Shown here: piece by piece, positions 17,569 to 27,550 of the stretch
How positions within the stretch are numbered: position 1 is the first letter of the stretch
Layout: every line of letters begins with the position of its first letter
Assembly (NCBI RefSeq): GCF_019203985.1
Contig: NZ_JAGSPD010000004.1
Span: forward strand, 240,602 to 304,601
Source of the DNA: Winogradskyella luteola
Lineage (GTDB): Bacteria; Bacteroidota; Bacteroidia; Flavobacteriales; Flavobacteriaceae
Direction: 5' to 3'
Length of the DNA: 64,000 nucleotides
Translations under genes and position numbers: made by a program
The notes under the pieces: generated by a model
The model's input: only the letters and a program-made list of their open reading frames with translations
Database searches by the model: none
Told to the model about the DNA's origin: nothing

Positions 17569-18912
17569 ATGAAAGGACAGACTATAATTAAAAATGCCAA
17601 GATTGTCAACGAGGGCAAAATTGTTGAAGGTGATATTCTTATTGAGAATGCTATAATTAAAGAGATTAACACTTCTATTAGTGTAAAATCTGCGGACATG
17701 ACCGTTATTGATGCAGAAGGTAATTATGTATTACCGGGCATGATTGACGATCAGGTCCATTTTAGAGAACCAGGTTTAACACATAAGGCGAATATTGAAA
17801 CCGAATCTAAAGCGGCACTGGCAGGCGGTATTACATCGTTTATTGAGATGCCCAACACCAATCCGCAAACAACTACAGTTGAAAAATTAGAAGATAAGTT
17901 TAGTATTGCAGCAAAGTCATCTCATGCCAATTATTCTTTTATGTTTGGTGGTACCAATGATAATTTGGATGAAATATTAAAAGTAAATCCAAAAACTGTA
18001 GCAGGCTTAAAATTATTCTTGGGGTCATCCACGGGAGATATGTTAGTTGATGACCCAGCAGTATTAGAAAGAATATTCTCGAGTACAGATATGGTCATTT
18101 CTGTGCATTGTGAAGATGAAGCCACTATAAGAACCAATTTAGCAAAATATAAGGCAGAATATGGTGATGATATCCCTATGGAAAAACACCCCATTATAAG
18201 AAGTGAGGAAGCATGTTATCTATCATCATCAAAAGCCATTGAACTTGCTAAAAAAACAGGAGCAAGATTGCATGTATTTCATTTATCTACAGGTAAGGAG
18301 ACAAATTTATTTTCAAACAAAATACCATTAAAGGATAAAAAGATTACAGCGGAGGTTTGTATTCACCATTTATGGTTTTCGGACGAAGACTATGCTCAAA
18401 AAGGCAGCCATATCAAATGGAATCCTGCAGTAAAAACTTCAAAAGATAGAGATCAACTATGGGAGGCGTTATTAGATGATAGAATAGATGTCATTGCTAC
18501 AGACCATGCACCACATACGCTCGAAGAAAAAAACAATCCTTACACCAGTGCACCGTCGGGTGGGCCATTAGTACAACATGCTCTAGTAGCATTGTTAGAA
18601 AAGCATCACCAAGGAAAAATTACAATTGAAAAAATTGTTGAAAAAGCGTGTCATAATCCCGCAATACTATTTGATGTTGAAAAGCGAGGCTATATTAAAG
18701 AAGGCTATTATGCAGATTTGGTTATTGCAGATTTAAATAGCCCCTGGACGGTGAATAAAGAAAACATTCTTTATAAATGTGGTTGGTCGCCTTTTGAGGG
18801 CAATACCTTTAAGAGTAGAATAACGCATACTTTTGTTAATGGACAATTGGCGTATAACAATTTTAAGGTCTTGGACGTTAAAGCAGGACAACGATTAACT
18901 TTTAATAGATGA
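17569..18912 (+). CDS. pyrC: Dihydroorotase
   Basis: A 447-residue amidohydrolase that closes carbamoyl-aspartate to dihydroorotate in pyrimidine synthesis. I chose the ATG at 17569 over a GTG at 17563. The metal site IATDHAPHT with its Asp is clear, and the family pattern MPNTNPQTT is present. The first metal motif reads DDQVHFREPG, so the first His of the usual HxH is Gln; I believe this is common in this Bacteroidota clade, but I cannot check. The last codons overlap the next gene's ATG by four bases. Confidence 0.94.
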   Translation: MKGQTIIKNAKIVNEGKIVEGDILIENAIIKEINTSISVKSADMTVIDAEGNYVLPGMIDDQVHFREPGLTHKANIETESKAALAGGITSFIEMPNTNPQTTTVEKLEDKFSIAAKSSHANYSFMFGGTNDNLDEILKVNPKTVAGLKLFLGSSTGDMLVDDPAVLERIFSSTDMVISVHCEDEATIRTNLAKYKAEYGDDIPMEKHPIIRSEEACYLSSSKAIELAKKTGARLHVFHLSTGKETNLFSNKIPLKDKKITAEVCIHHLWFSDEDYAQKGSHIKWNPAVKTSKDRDQLWEALLDDRIDVIATDHAPHTLEEKNNPYTSAPSGGPLVQHALVALLEKHHQGKITIEKIVEKACHNPAILFDVEKRGYIKEGYYADLVIADLNSPWTVNKENILYKCGWSPFEGNTFKSRITHTFVNGQLAYNNFKVLDVKAGQRLTFNR

Positions 18913-19403
18913 GACATCTAGGTATTATATTTTTGCTAGCACTTTTGGTAACTGCTTGTAGTACAACTGAAAAGCCAAAAAAGCCAGACAATCTTATTCC
19001 TAAAGATAAAATGGAAAAGATTTTATACGACTTATATGTTATCACCGCTGCAAAAGGAGTTAATAAAAGATTGTTAGAAACTAATGGCTTTGAACCCGAA
19101 ACTTATATACTAAATAAGTACGAAATTGACAGTACACAATTTGCAAATAGTAATGCTTTTTATGCTCATGATACTGAATCCTATAGACGTATTGTTGAAA
19201 ATGTAAAGGCTAGATTGGAAAAAGAAAAAGAAGCACTTGAGGAATTGGAAAAAGTAGAAGGTGTAGCAGCTAAACGAAAAAGAGATTCTATAAGTAAGAT
19301 TAAGCAAAAAACAAGGGATTCCATTAAAAATAAGTTAAAGAAAGTTGACACTACCAATATGGAATTACTGAAAAAACCTATATTCGATAAGACTTCTGTC
19401 TAA
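18909..19403 (+). CDS. DUF4296 lipoprotein
   Basis: A 164-residue protein with a lipoprotein signal (ALLVTACSTTEK, lipid-attached Cys at residue 17) and a DUF4296 domain (KMEKILYDLYVITAAKG). The C-terminal third is Lys/Glu-rich and likely coiled coil. DUF4296 is a Bacteroidota family of unknown role. It overlaps pyrC by four bases upstream. Its 3' end overlaps the convergent epimerase gene by 26 bases. Confidence 0.88.
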   Translation: MRHLGIIFLLALLVTACSTTEKPKKPDNLIPKDKMEKILYDLYVITAAKGVNKRLLETNGFEPETYILNKYEIDSTQFANSNAFYAHDTESYRRIVENVKARLEKEKEALEELEKVEGVAAKRKRDSISKIKQKTRDSIKNKLKKVDTTNMELLKKPIFDKTSV

Positions 19404-20412
19404 GATCTTTTAAGTATAGTTCACTAACATCTTTTATAGACTCATCAATAGATTTAAACTCAAAATTGAGCGTTTCCTTAAGTTTAGAGTTATCATATTT
19501 GCTAATGCTGACAGCTGACTTTGCCGTTTGTTTAGAAAGACTTCGTCTCGTGTTAAAAAGTTTGTGTTTAAGCCAATCCATTCGCCAAGCCAATCCCAAT
19601 AACCAAGGTTTTGCCTCTCTTTTTGGAGGTTCTACACCCAAAGCTTTAGCGACTTTATATTGAAAGGTCTTGAAACTCAAATTCTCTGATACAAGAATAA
19701 ACTTTTCATTTCTTATATCGCTATTTGTTAATTGAATCATGGCGTTAACGACATCAAAAACATCAACATAACCAAAAACACCATTAACGTAATAGCGCAT
19801 GCCATTTTGTATTTGCCGAAAGAGATTGCCACTACTGCCGCCTTTCCAATAACCAGCACCTAAGATAATACCTGGGTTTATAATTACCGCATCCATACCT
19901 TCTTGTGTGCCTCTCCATACTTCGAGCTCTGCACCATATTTTGTTATAGCATAAACACTATTATCTGTTTCAGGGTTCCACTCAGTACTTTCCGTAATTA
20001 GTTTTTCAGGATTTTCGTGATGGCCAATAGCAGCTATAGAACTTACATAACACAACTTTTTAATTGAGTTGCTAATACAAAGGTTAACAATGTTTGCAGT
20101 CCCCTCAATATTTATTTTTCTTAATTGATGGTATTTGTCAGGTTCAAAAGAAACGAAAGCAGCACAATGGTAAACATGAGAGATACCTTTAAATGCTTTT
20201 TCGAGCTTTGGAATATTGTTAATATCGGCTTCAACCCATTCAATACGTTTGAATAAATCTTCAGCATCATCAGAAAAATAGGAAAATACGTGTACAACAC
20301 GTTTTAAGGTTTTTTCCCTTCTGTAAATAGCACGGACTGTTTCGCCACTGCTCACTAACTTATAAAGTAAATGAGCACCCACTAATCCTGTTCCGCCTGT
20401 GACTAATATCAT
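19378..20412 (-). CDS. NAD-dependent epimerase/dehydratase (extended SDR)
   Basis: A 344-residue extended short-chain dehydrogenase with the Rossmann motif VTGGTGLVGAHLL at the N-terminus, the active-site pair YAITKYGAE (YxxxK), and upstream Ser in CYVSSIAAIG. Such enzymes act on nucleotide sugars, flavonoid-like or steroid-like substrates; the substrate here cannot be told. It is convergent with the DUF4296 gene and divergent from tyrS. Confidence 0.92.
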   Translation of the reverse strand: MILVTGGTGLVGAHLLYKLVSSGETVRAIYRREKTLKRVVHVFSYFSDDAEDLFKRIEWVEADINNIPKLEKAFKGISHVYHCAAFVSFEPDKYHQLRKINIEGTANIVNLCISNSIKKLCYVSSIAAIGHHENPEKLITESTEWNPETDNSVYAITKYGAELEVWRGTQEGMDAVIINPGIILGAGYWKGGSSGNLFRQIQNGMRYYVNGVFGYVDVFDVVNAMIQLTNSDIRNEKFILVSENLSFKTFQYKVAKALGVEPPKREAKPWLLGLAWRMDWLKHKLFNTRRSLSKQTAKSAVSISKYDNSKLKETLNFEFKSIDESIKDVSELYLKDLRQKSYRI

Positions 20413-20443
20413 AGGTCAAATTTACGCTTTTTTAAAATTGTCT

Positions 20444-20473
20444 TTTGTCTTTTAAAGTGGAAACATATCTTTG
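20444..20473 (+). promoter_or_regulatory. Bacteroidota-type promoter for tyrS
   Basis: TTTG at 20444-20447 and TATCTTTG at 20466-20473, separated by 18 bases, match the -33/-7 Bacteroidota promoter. The tyrS ATG follows 28 bases downstream. Confidence 0.7.
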
Positions 20474-20500
20474 CTGAAATCTAATCTGAAGATAACTATA

Positions 20501-21799
20501 ATGGGAAAGAATTTTGTCGAAGAATTAAAATGGCGAGGTATGCTGCACGATAGCATGCCGGGAGTAGAAGAGCACTTAGCTGAAGCCATGCGAAGTGCGT
20601 ATGTTGGCTTTGATCCAACTGCAGATTCTTTGCACATTGGTAACTTGGTGCCTATTATGTTATTGGCGCATTATCAACGCTGTGGGCACAAACCAGTGGC
20701 TTTGGTCGGCGGTGCCACAGGCATGATTGGTGATCCGTCAGGAAAATCTAGTGAGCGTAATCTTTTGGATGAAAACACATTGCGCCATAATCAGGAAGCT
20801 ATTAAAAAACAATTGTCACATTTTTTAGATTTTGAAAGTAATGAAGCCAATGCTGCAGTTCTAGTGAACAATTACGATTGGATGAAAGAATTCTCCTTTT
20901 TAGAATTTATTAGAGATGTGGGTAAACATATCACGGTAAATTATATGATGGCTAAAGATTCAGTTAAAAATAGAATTTCTGGGGAATCTTCTAGCGACGG
21001 TATGAGCTTTACGGAGTTTACCTATCAGTTGGTACAAGGTTATGACTTTTTACATCTGTACAAAGCAAATGGTTGTACTATACAAATGGGAGGAAGCGAC
21101 CAATGGGGAAATATCACTACAGGAACTGAACTTATTAGACGAATAGGTAACGGTAAAGGATTTGCTATTACATGCCCTTTAATTACGAAAAGTGATGGCT
21201 CTAAATTTGGAAAGTCCGAAGGCGGCAACGTATGGCTCGATGCCAATAGAACATCACCTTACAAATTTTATCAGTACTGGTTAAACTCAAGTGATGAAGA
21301 TGCTGAGAAGTACATTAAAATTTTTACGTTTTTATCGCAAGACATAATAGAGAAATTGGTTGCTGAACATAAAGAAGCTCCACATTTAAGAGTACTTCAA
21401 AAACGATTGGCAGAAGAATTAGTTATTCTTGTGCATTCATATGATGATGTTAACAATGCTATCAAAGCTTCAAATATATTATTTAGTAAGTCATTTAAGG
21501 AAGATATTAAGATCTTGGACGAAAACACATTTTTAGATGTATTTGAAGGTGTGCCACAAGCCCAGATTACAAAAGCAGAATTTGATGAAGGTATGGATAT
21601 GATTGGCGCATTGGCAGCTAAAACCAATTTTTTAAATTCTAACGGTGAGGCACGTAGAGCATTAAAGGAAAATTCGGTTTCTGTAAATAAAGAAAAAGTA
21701 AAGGAGGATTATAAGTTGTCTTCGGATGATTTAATAAATGATAAGTACATTATCTTAAATAAAGGAAAACGAAATACTTACATTATTAAGGTCATTTAA
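20501..21799 (+). CDS. tyrS: Tyrosyl-tRNA synthetase
   Basis: A 432-residue class I synthetase charging tRNA-Tyr. I chose ATG 20501 ([17 protein letters not shown]); the longer ATG-less extension would run over the promoter. The HIGH motif is [12 protein letters not shown], tyrosine-binding residues sit in [24 protein letters not shown], the KMSKS-like loop is KFGKSEGG, and a C-terminal S4-like RNA-binding domain (about 350-432) ends the protein. Confidence 0.97.
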   Translation: MGKNFVEELKWRGMLHDSMPGVEEHLAEAMRSAYVGFDPTADSLHIGNLVPIMLLAHYQRCGHKPVALVGGATGMIGDPSGKSSERNLLDENTLRHNQEAIKKQLSHFLDFESNEANAAVLVNNYDWMKEFSFLEFIRDVGKHITVNYMMAKDSVKNRISGESSSDGMSFTEFTYQLVQGYDFLHLYKANGCTIQMGGSDQWGNITTGTELIRRIGNGKGFAITCPLITKSDGSKFGKSEGGNVWLDANRTSPYKFYQYWLNSSDEDAEKYIKIFTFLSQDIIEKLVAEHKEAPHLRVLQKRLAEELVILVHSYDDVNNAIKASNILFSKSFKEDIKILDENTFLDVFEGVPQAQITKAEFDEGMDMIGALAAKTNFLNSNGEARRALKENSVSVNKEKVKEDYKLSSDDLINDKYIILNKGKRNTYIIKVI

Positions 21800-21843
21800 A
21801 ATATAAAAAGACTTAGCAGGTCCAATAAACATATCTAAAAAAA

Positions 21844-21867
21844 GTGCCCAAAATTTCTTTTGGGCAC
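21844..21867 (-). terminator. Minus-strand terminator after a decayed YHS gene
   Basis: Inverted repeat gtgccca/tgggcac with a T-run on the minus-strand side only. It is oriented to end a minus-strand transcript, consistent with the pseudogene just upstream of it. Confidence 0.75.
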
Positions 21868-21917
21868 ATCTAACCAATCAATCATGAGGCCAAAATTAAT
21901 TCTTCTTTCTCATAGAA

Positions 21918-22140
21918 TTAACCAAACTTTATAGCCTCTATATTTAAGTCGGCTTTTTTCTGTAAACCTTTCACATCTTTTCCTAGCCCTTTTTTAATGT
22001 GTCATTCCCCCAAGCGTTATATAATAAATAGAGCTTTTCATCTCTAACCTCAAAAGTTTCGAGTCAATATCTACTTTTTTAGAACTTGTTGCAATAGTAT
22101 GCACAATAGCCTCCATGTTACGGAATGAAGGCTTTTATAT
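21918..22140 (-). pseudogene. YHS-domain protein remnant
   Basis: Minus-strand translation across three frames gives a recognisable YHS-domain tail: FIP-stop-HGGYCAY, then TIATSSKKVDIDS, then TFEVRDEKLYLLYNAWGNDT, then LGKDVKGLQKKADLNIEAIKFG before a stop. The pattern PQxGGYCAY...VD...KLYLxYNA is the family's C-terminal half. The remnant needs one nonsense change (likely CAA to TAA) and several frameshifts, and the N-terminal half is missing. The gap between tyrS and the LuxE-like gene is otherwise empty. Confidence 0.7.
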
Positions 22141-22158
22141 CAAAAAATTATACTTGAT

Positions 22159-23139
22159 TTATAAAGTCATTAAATTACAGCCTCTAATATCAGAACTATC
22201 GAATCTTCCAATAATTTCAAATTGTCCATTGTCGTAAACCTTTCCTAAATCTTGTGTGGCAATAAAAGAACACGAATTAAGATTGGCTAGATCAATAACA
22301 TTAACACCTCCGGTTTTGTTGGTCTGTTGAATTGTGAGTGCATCTTCAGTATCGCGCGTTAAAATTTTCATCCAAGGCGGGCACTCAAAAATACCGTTAC
22401 CTTTGGAGTAGGCTTGACTTAAAAGCTCTGTCATACCATATTCGCTATGAATTTGGTCGACCCCAAAGCCAGATTTAAGAATGTTGTGCAGTTCTTGACG
22501 TATAATTTCTTTTCTTCTCCCTTTCATACCTCCAGTTTCCATAATAATGGTATGATTGAGATTAAATTGAAATTGCTCAACTAAGTCCAATAAAGCGAAA
22601 GATACACCAATGAGCAAGGTTTTTTGACCTTTAGCTTCAAGTTCATTCATAGTTTTTGCTAAATCTTCAAGATTATTTAAATAAAATCCACTTTCTGGAT
22701 ACTTAGATTTGCCAATTAAATCATTAACCATATAAATTAAGGAAGAACCATCCCGCTCTAGGTAAGAAGGCAATAAGGCTAGGATTACATAATTTTCAAT
22801 GTTTCCATAAAAAAAATCGAAACCTTGTAAATAGCTACTTTCATAAAGTCCTAGGTCAGTTACCAAATGTTTGCTGGTTACACTTCCTGTTGTGCCAGAA
22901 CTTGTAAAGGTCTTTTCTATGCGTTCTTCGGTACTTAATACTCGATGTGTTTTAAAAAACTGAATGGGTAAAAAAGGAATATCGCTAATCTGTTTTACTT
23001 CGGAGGGATGTTTGTAAAGCAAATCACAGAATGAGCGGTATACGCTATTGTTTTTAAACTGAAATCTAAAAATATCTAATGCCATAGCATCGAACTCTGA
23101 CTCAGATTTTATATTAAAAATTGCAGCTTTAGAAATCAT
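22159..23139 (-). CDS. LuxE-like acyl-protein synthetase/acyltransferase
   Basis: A 326-residue protein with the AMP-forming ligase-like motif TFTSSGTTGSVTSKH and the later IIMETGGMKGRRKE and HSEYGMTELLSQAY motifs of LuxE-type proteins. LuxE activates fatty acids as acyl-AMP; the flavobacterial homologues have no luciferase partner and their substrate is unknown. Length is close to the family. It stands alone, with a decayed YHS gene downstream. Confidence 0.88.
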   Translation of the reverse strand: MISKAAIFNIKSESEFDAMALDIFRFQFKNNSVYRSFCDLLYKHPSEVKQISDIPFLPIQFFKTHRVLSTEERIEKTFTSSGTTGSVTSKHLVTDLGLYESSYLQGFDFFYGNIENYVILALLPSYLERDGSSLIYMVNDLIGKSKYPESGFYLNNLEDLAKTMNELEAKGQKTLLIGVSFALLDLVEQFQFNLNHTIIMETGGMKGRRKEIIRQELHNILKSGFGVDQIHSEYGMTELLSQAYSKGNGIFECPPWMKILTRDTEDALTIQQTNKTGGVNVIDLANLNSCSFIATQDLGKVYDNGQFEIIGRFDSSDIRGCNLMTL

Positions 23140-23160
23140 ACCGTAAAAGTATGGAAAATA

Positions 23161-23187
23161 AAAAAGCGTAGCTTATTAGGCTACGCT
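23161..23187 (-). terminator. Terminator of the T9SS type A cargo gene
   Basis: Stem agcgtagc/gctacgct with a T-run on the minus strand, 22 bases after the stop of the cargo gene. Confidence 0.85.
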
Positions 23188-23208
23188 TTCGTTATGTAAA
23201 AACAATTA

Positions 23209-25593
23209 TTACTTAATCACTAATTTCTTAGTTGCAGAAGCATTGTTTTGTGTAATTTTTAAGATGTAAATACCAGTATTTAAATTAGATACATCTAAAG
23301 TGTTATTTGTAATCGTTGTGCTAAGCACTTGTTTTCCTAAGATATCATACCCTATAACAGAAATAGCTTCACTTTTAGATGAAGAAATAGTAATTTCTCC
23401 ACCGTTTGTAGGATTTGGATAGATGGAAAAAGCAGTTGCTGTAAAATCACCATTAGAAAGTGTAGCATCATCATTCTCCAAACCAGGAGAAAATAAAGCT
23501 CCTCCGTTTCCTGTTATTGAAGAATGGTCAACAAAAGATCCTGTAAAGTCTGGAGCTCTACCAATAGATTGATTGTTGCCAGCATTACTATAGGTTAAAG
23601 ATAAAACTTCAGTACCACCCCCATCTCTAATAGTAATTGTATCACCGCCGTTATTTAAACTTAACGGACCAGAGCTTACCAATACAGTTCCTGATATTCC
23701 TGTTGGTGTACCACCTCCAAAAACAGTTAAAAAGCTATTAGGTTGTAATATAGTACCTAAAGGGAATGTGTATCTTACTGATACAGCATCTTCAATAGTA
23801 TAGTCAGATAGGTCAATTGCACTAGAGCTGTTATTATAAAACTCTATAAATTCGTCATCATTTGCATCTGCAGTGCCATCACCATTAGCGTCACCAACAT
23901 TTCCTGCAGCATTACTTGGGTCTGCATTGACTTCGTTAATTAACAATGTTTCAGGATCACATTCTGCTGCTGGTACAGTGCCAGATATAGTTGTACCATC
24001 ACAATCACCACCATTTATTGTTAAATCCCAAGCATCTCCCTCGGATAAACCAGTTATAGTAATTGTTCCATCGGCAAAGGCTGCAGGATCATCTCCAGAA
24101 ATCGCTCCACTAGTGGTTGTTGTAACAGATGTAATCGTAGCTTCAGAACCTGTATAAGGAATATTTATTGTTACACCATCGTTATTGTCGCCATCTGTAT
24201 TAGTAGCACAAGTATAAGATTCTGTTTGTAAAACTACATCACAAACTGCGCATGCAGATGTAGGTCTTACGCCTAAAGTTGGGCAAGTACCAAAAGCGGC
24301 TAATTCTACATTAGACACATCCCATGAAGAAAAACTACCATCTGAATCTAAATACTGTATTCCAATAAACACATCAGTTCCTGTTGCTGCAGATAAATCA
24401 ATGTTATAAGATCCAGGATCTGAAATAACTTGAGCAGAAGTCCACGTAGCACCGTCTGGGCATAAACTACTGTAATCACTTGTATATTGTATATCTAAAT
24501 CACTTCCATCAAAACCTTCAGCAGCATCAAAAATTAATGATAAATCACTTACGCCAGTCATATCTAATGGGCCGAATATTAGCCATGTATTAGATTCTTC
24601 CATACATCCGCCACCGCAGAAACCGTTCATGGAGTATGTACCAGAACTTTCAGACCATTCATCCATATCAGAGTTGCTAACAACAGTTACTAATTCAAAC
24701 AATTCAGAGCCACCGCTTAAATCGAAACAAGTGTTAGGTATAGGGTCACATTCAGCAGAAGGTACAGTACCAGAGACTGAGATCATATCGCAATCGCCAC
24801 CATTTAAAATAACATCCCAAGTATCACCTTCACTTAAACCAGTAATAACTATTGTTCCATCTACAAATGAAGCTGGGTTGTCACCGCCAACAGTACCACC
24901 ACTTGTAGTAGTTACAGATGTAATACCAATATTACTGCCAGTATAAGGAACGTTTACATTAACACTATCATTATCGTCTCCAATAGTATTAGAATTACAT
25001 GTGTAGGTTGCCGTTTGTAGAACAACACCACAAGCAGCGTTCTCTACTTTAAACGAAGTTGTAGTATAACCATCGCCAGAACCATTTTCATCGAACTCAA
25101 AACCTACAACTAAACTGGTAGCACCAGATACATCTAAGCTAGATACCGAATAAATAAGATCAGAGGAGAAGTCAGACATAACGGTTTCAACTCTAGATCC
25201 ACCATCTAATATGTAGAAATAACTAAAAATATCACCATTAGCTCCTGTTACCTGAGTTATTGCAGAAATGTTGACGTTAGAAAATAATGAAACATCTATT
25301 GAGGCACTTTCAAAAATTCCTACACCTCCCCAATCATCTGAAACCAATGCGCCACCAGAAACACTAAATGAATTAGCTGTGCCATCAGTTGCAGGTTCAG
25401 TATCGTATCTTAATACCCAGTCATTTGGTGCAGCACCACCAGTTACAGAAGCTGGACCAGCAGCTGGGGGAGAAGCAGTAGTATGATCTGCAAAACCATC
25501 ACCATCAGTTGAAAAATCTGCATCATATAATGTTTGTCCAAAAGACATAGCAGATATTAAAGTTGCAAATAATAAAAAGTAAAGTTTTTTCAT
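23209..25593 (-). CDS. T9SS type A sorting domain protein with lamin-tail domain
   Basis: A 794-residue secreted protein. Residues 1-20 are a signal peptide ending SFGQ. Two roughly 95-residue tandem modules (from CGVVLQTATYTC and CDVVLQTESYTC, each ending ISGTVP or VSGTVP then AECDP) flank a jelly-roll-like segment. Then comes a lamin-tail domain (LLINEVNADPS, FIEFYNNSS, IDLSDYTIED) with an Asp-rich calcium-like loop, and a C-terminal type A sorting domain (about 720-794: FSIYPNPTNG, LNTGIYILKIT) that sends it through the type IX secretion system. Its role is unknown; lamin-tail domains often occur with nucleases, but no catalytic domain is visible. Confidence 0.93.
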   Translation of the reverse strand: MKKLYFLLFATLISAMSFGQTLYDADFSTDGDGFADHTTASPPAAGPASVTGGAAPNDWVLRYDTEPATDGTANSFSVSGGALVSDDWGGVGIFESASIDVSLFSNVNISAITQVTGANGDIFSYFYILDGGSRVETVMSDFSSDLIYSVSSLDVSGATSLVVGFEFDENGSGDGYTTTSFKVENAACGVVLQTATYTCNSNTIGDDNDSVNVNVPYTGSNIGITSVTTTSGGTVGGDNPASFVDGTIVITGLSEGDTWDVILNGGDCDMISVSGTVPSAECDPIPNTCFDLSGGSELFELVTVVSNSDMDEWSESSGTYSMNGFCGGGCMEESNTWLIFGPLDMTGVSDLSLIFDAAEGFDGSDLDIQYTSDYSSLCPDGATWTSAQVISDPGSYNIDLSAATGTDVFIGIQYLDSDGSFSSWDVSNVELAAFGTCPTLGVRPTSACAVCDVVLQTESYTCATNTDGDNNDGVTINIPYTGSEATITSVTTTTSGAISGDDPAAFADGTITITGLSEGDAWDLTINGGDCDGTTISGTVPAAECDPETLLINEVNADPSNAAGNVGDANGDGTADANDDEFIEFYNNSSSAIDLSDYTIEDAVSVRYTFPLGTILQPNSFLTVFGGGTPTGISGTVLVSSGPLSLNNGGDTITIRDGGGTEVLSLTYSNAGNNQSIGRAPDFTGSFVDHSSITGNGGALFSPGLENDDATLSNGDFTATAFSIYPNPTNGGEITISSSKSEAISVIGYDILGKQVLSTTITNNTLDVSNLNTGIYILKITQNNASATKKLVIK

Positions 25594-25823
25594 AATTGAT
25601 TTTTAAAAAATTAGACTGTAAATATAGTAACTATTAGTGAGTTTAAGCTGAGGTTTTTATCAACAATTGGCTTTTTTACAATAAGTTAACATGTTAATTA
25701 TTAGAGCATTTTAATTTTCAATGGTTTAGAATTTTAATGTTAGAGAATTGTTATCATTTAATGAGAGTAGTTGCATAATAGAGATATATTTTATCTTTAC
25801 GCAACCTTAAAATTAACTTAACA

Positions 25824-26507
25824 GTGAAAAAAAAGGATATTAAGATTTTATTAGTGGACGATGAGCCAGATATTTTGGAGATAGTTGGGTATAACTTATC
25901 ATCTGAAGGTTATCAGGTCATTACGGGAGAAAATGGTATTCAAGCTATTGAAAAAGCCAAAAAGCACAAACCCCATTTAATTATATTGGATGTCATGATG
26001 CCAGATATGGATGGCATTGAAGCCTGTGAGCGTATACGACAAGATTCTAAACTCAACAGTACCATTATTACATTTTTAACAGCTAGAGGTGAGGACTACT
26101 CACAAATGGCTGGTTTCGATGCAGGTGCAGATGACTATATTACAAAACCAATTAAGCCGAAAGTACTTGTTAGTAAAGTTAAGGCACTATTAAGAAGACT
26201 CAAAGAAACTGAAAGCACAAATGATGCTATTAAAATTGGGGATTTGGTTATTAACAGAGAAGAATACAAAATAACAAAGAAGGGAGAAGAAATAATATTG
26301 CCTAGAAAAGAGTTTGAATTGTTATCTTTGTTGGCAACCAAGCCTGGTAAAGTTTTTAAGCGCGAAGAGATTTTGGATAAAGTTTGGGGTAATGAAGTGG
26401 TTGTAGGTGGAAGAACCATTGACGTACACATTAGAAAACTTCGCGAAAAAATAGGAGATAAATCTTTTAAAACCGTTAAGGGCGTTGGGTACAAGTTTGT
26501 AGACTAA
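25824..26507 (+). CDS. OmpR-family response regulator (RprY-like)
   Basis: A 227-residue regulator with a receiver domain (acidic pair D12-D13, phospho-acceptor D56 in ILDVMMPDMDG, Lys near residue 106 in YITKPIKP) and a C-terminal winged helix (KVFKREEILDKVWGN, VGGRTIDVHIRKLREKIG, TVKGVGYKF). The start codon is GTG. Its stop shares one base with the ATG of the histidine kinase gene, so the pair is a single two-component operon. What it controls cannot be told from here. Confidence 0.96.
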   Translation: MKKKDIKILLVDDEPDILEIVGYNLSSEGYQVITGENGIQAIEKAKKHKPHLIILDVMMPDMDGIEACERIRQDSKLNSTIITFLTARGEDYSQMAGFDAGADDYITKPIKPKVLVSKVKALLRRLKETESTNDAIKIGDLVINREEYKITKKGEEIILPRKEFELLSLLATKPGKVFKREEILDKVWGNEVVVGGRTIDVHIRKLREKIGDKSFKTVKGVGYKFVD

Positions 26508-27550
26508 TGCAGAAGAAAAATTTAAAGAAAACATACAAGTTTGCAATTAGAACTTCGTTGTATGTTACGTTATTTGCAACACTCCTAGTGGGTGTTTTTT
26601 TATATTATTACCATACATTTAATTGGCAGGTAATTCTCTTTCCTGTAATTTGCTTTCCTCTATGTTTTCTCATTGTGCAATATAGGGTGGAGCGTTTTAT
26701 CTATAGACGTGTTAAAAAAATCTATGATGATCTAACGCTTTTGGAATCCACAAGTCTGAGGCAGCAACCCATAACAACAGATATGGGAACATTGACCAAA
26801 GAGATTGATAAATACGCCAGAGATAAAAAGATTGAAATCGAAACTTTAAAGGTAAGAGAAGAGTACCGTAAAGAGTTTATTGGCAATGTATCTCATGAGT
26901 TAAAAACACCTTTGTTTACTGTGCAAGGTTATATTGATACGCTTTTAGATGGAGGGATTAATGATGAAAAACTCAAAAAAAAATACTTAAACAGAGCCAG
27001 TAAAGGAGTAGAACGACTGACATATATTATAAAGGATTTAGACATGATCACTAAGCTCGAAGTAGGTGACCTAAGTCTAAATAAAGAACACTTCGATATT
27101 GTTGAGTTGGTGAAAAATGTATTTGAGCTCTTTGAAATGAAAGCTGCAAAGAAAAGAATAACACTAACGTTTGATATTGATTACCCAAAACCCATAATAG
27201 TACATGCGGATGTAGAGCGCATCCAGCAAGTACTGACCAATTTAATTGTTAATTCTATTAAATATGGAAGGGAAAATGGAACAACGGAGATCAGTATAGA
27301 AAATTTAATAAAAAGTAAAGTTATTATACGAGTTACGGATAATGGTGAAGGTATAAGTAAAGAAAACTTACCACGTCTGTTTGAACGTTTTTATAGAGTC
27401 GATAAAAGTGGCTCTCGTAAAGAAGGAGGTTCTGGTTTGGGGCTTTCTATTGTTAAGCACATTATCGAAGCTCACGAAGAAAAAATGTATGTAGAAAGTG
27501 AGCTCGGCGTTGGTAGCGAATTTTCCTTTACATTAGAAAAGGCTGAATAA
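26507..27550 (+). CDS. Sensor histidine kinase
   Basis: A 347-residue kinase with two N-terminal membrane helices (about 16-35 and 40-57), almost no periplasmic loop, an H-box FIGNVSHELKTP with H130, an N-box LTNLIVNSIKYG, G1 box DNGEGIS and G2 box GGSGLGLSIVKHI. The tiny external loop suggests it senses the membrane or an intracellular or partner signal. It is the partner of the regulator immediately upstream. The last 18 bases overlap the convergent glycosyltransferase-like gene. Confidence 0.95.
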   Translation: MQKKNLKKTYKFAIRTSLYVTLFATLLVGVFLYYYHTFNWQVILFPVICFPLCFLIVQYRVERFIYRRVKKIYDDLTLLESTSLRQQPITTDMGTLTKEIDKYARDKKIEIETLKVREEYRKEFIGNVSHELKTPLFTVQGYIDTLLDGGINDEKLKKKYLNRASKGVERLTYIIKDLDMITKLEVGDLSLNKEHFDIVELVKNVFELFEMKAAKKRITLTFDIDYPKPIIVHADVERIQQVLTNLIVNSIKYGRENGTTEISIENLIKSKVIIRVTDNGEGISKENLPRLFERFYRVDKSGSRKEGGSGLGLSIVKHIIEAHEEKMYVESELGVGSEFSFTLEKAE

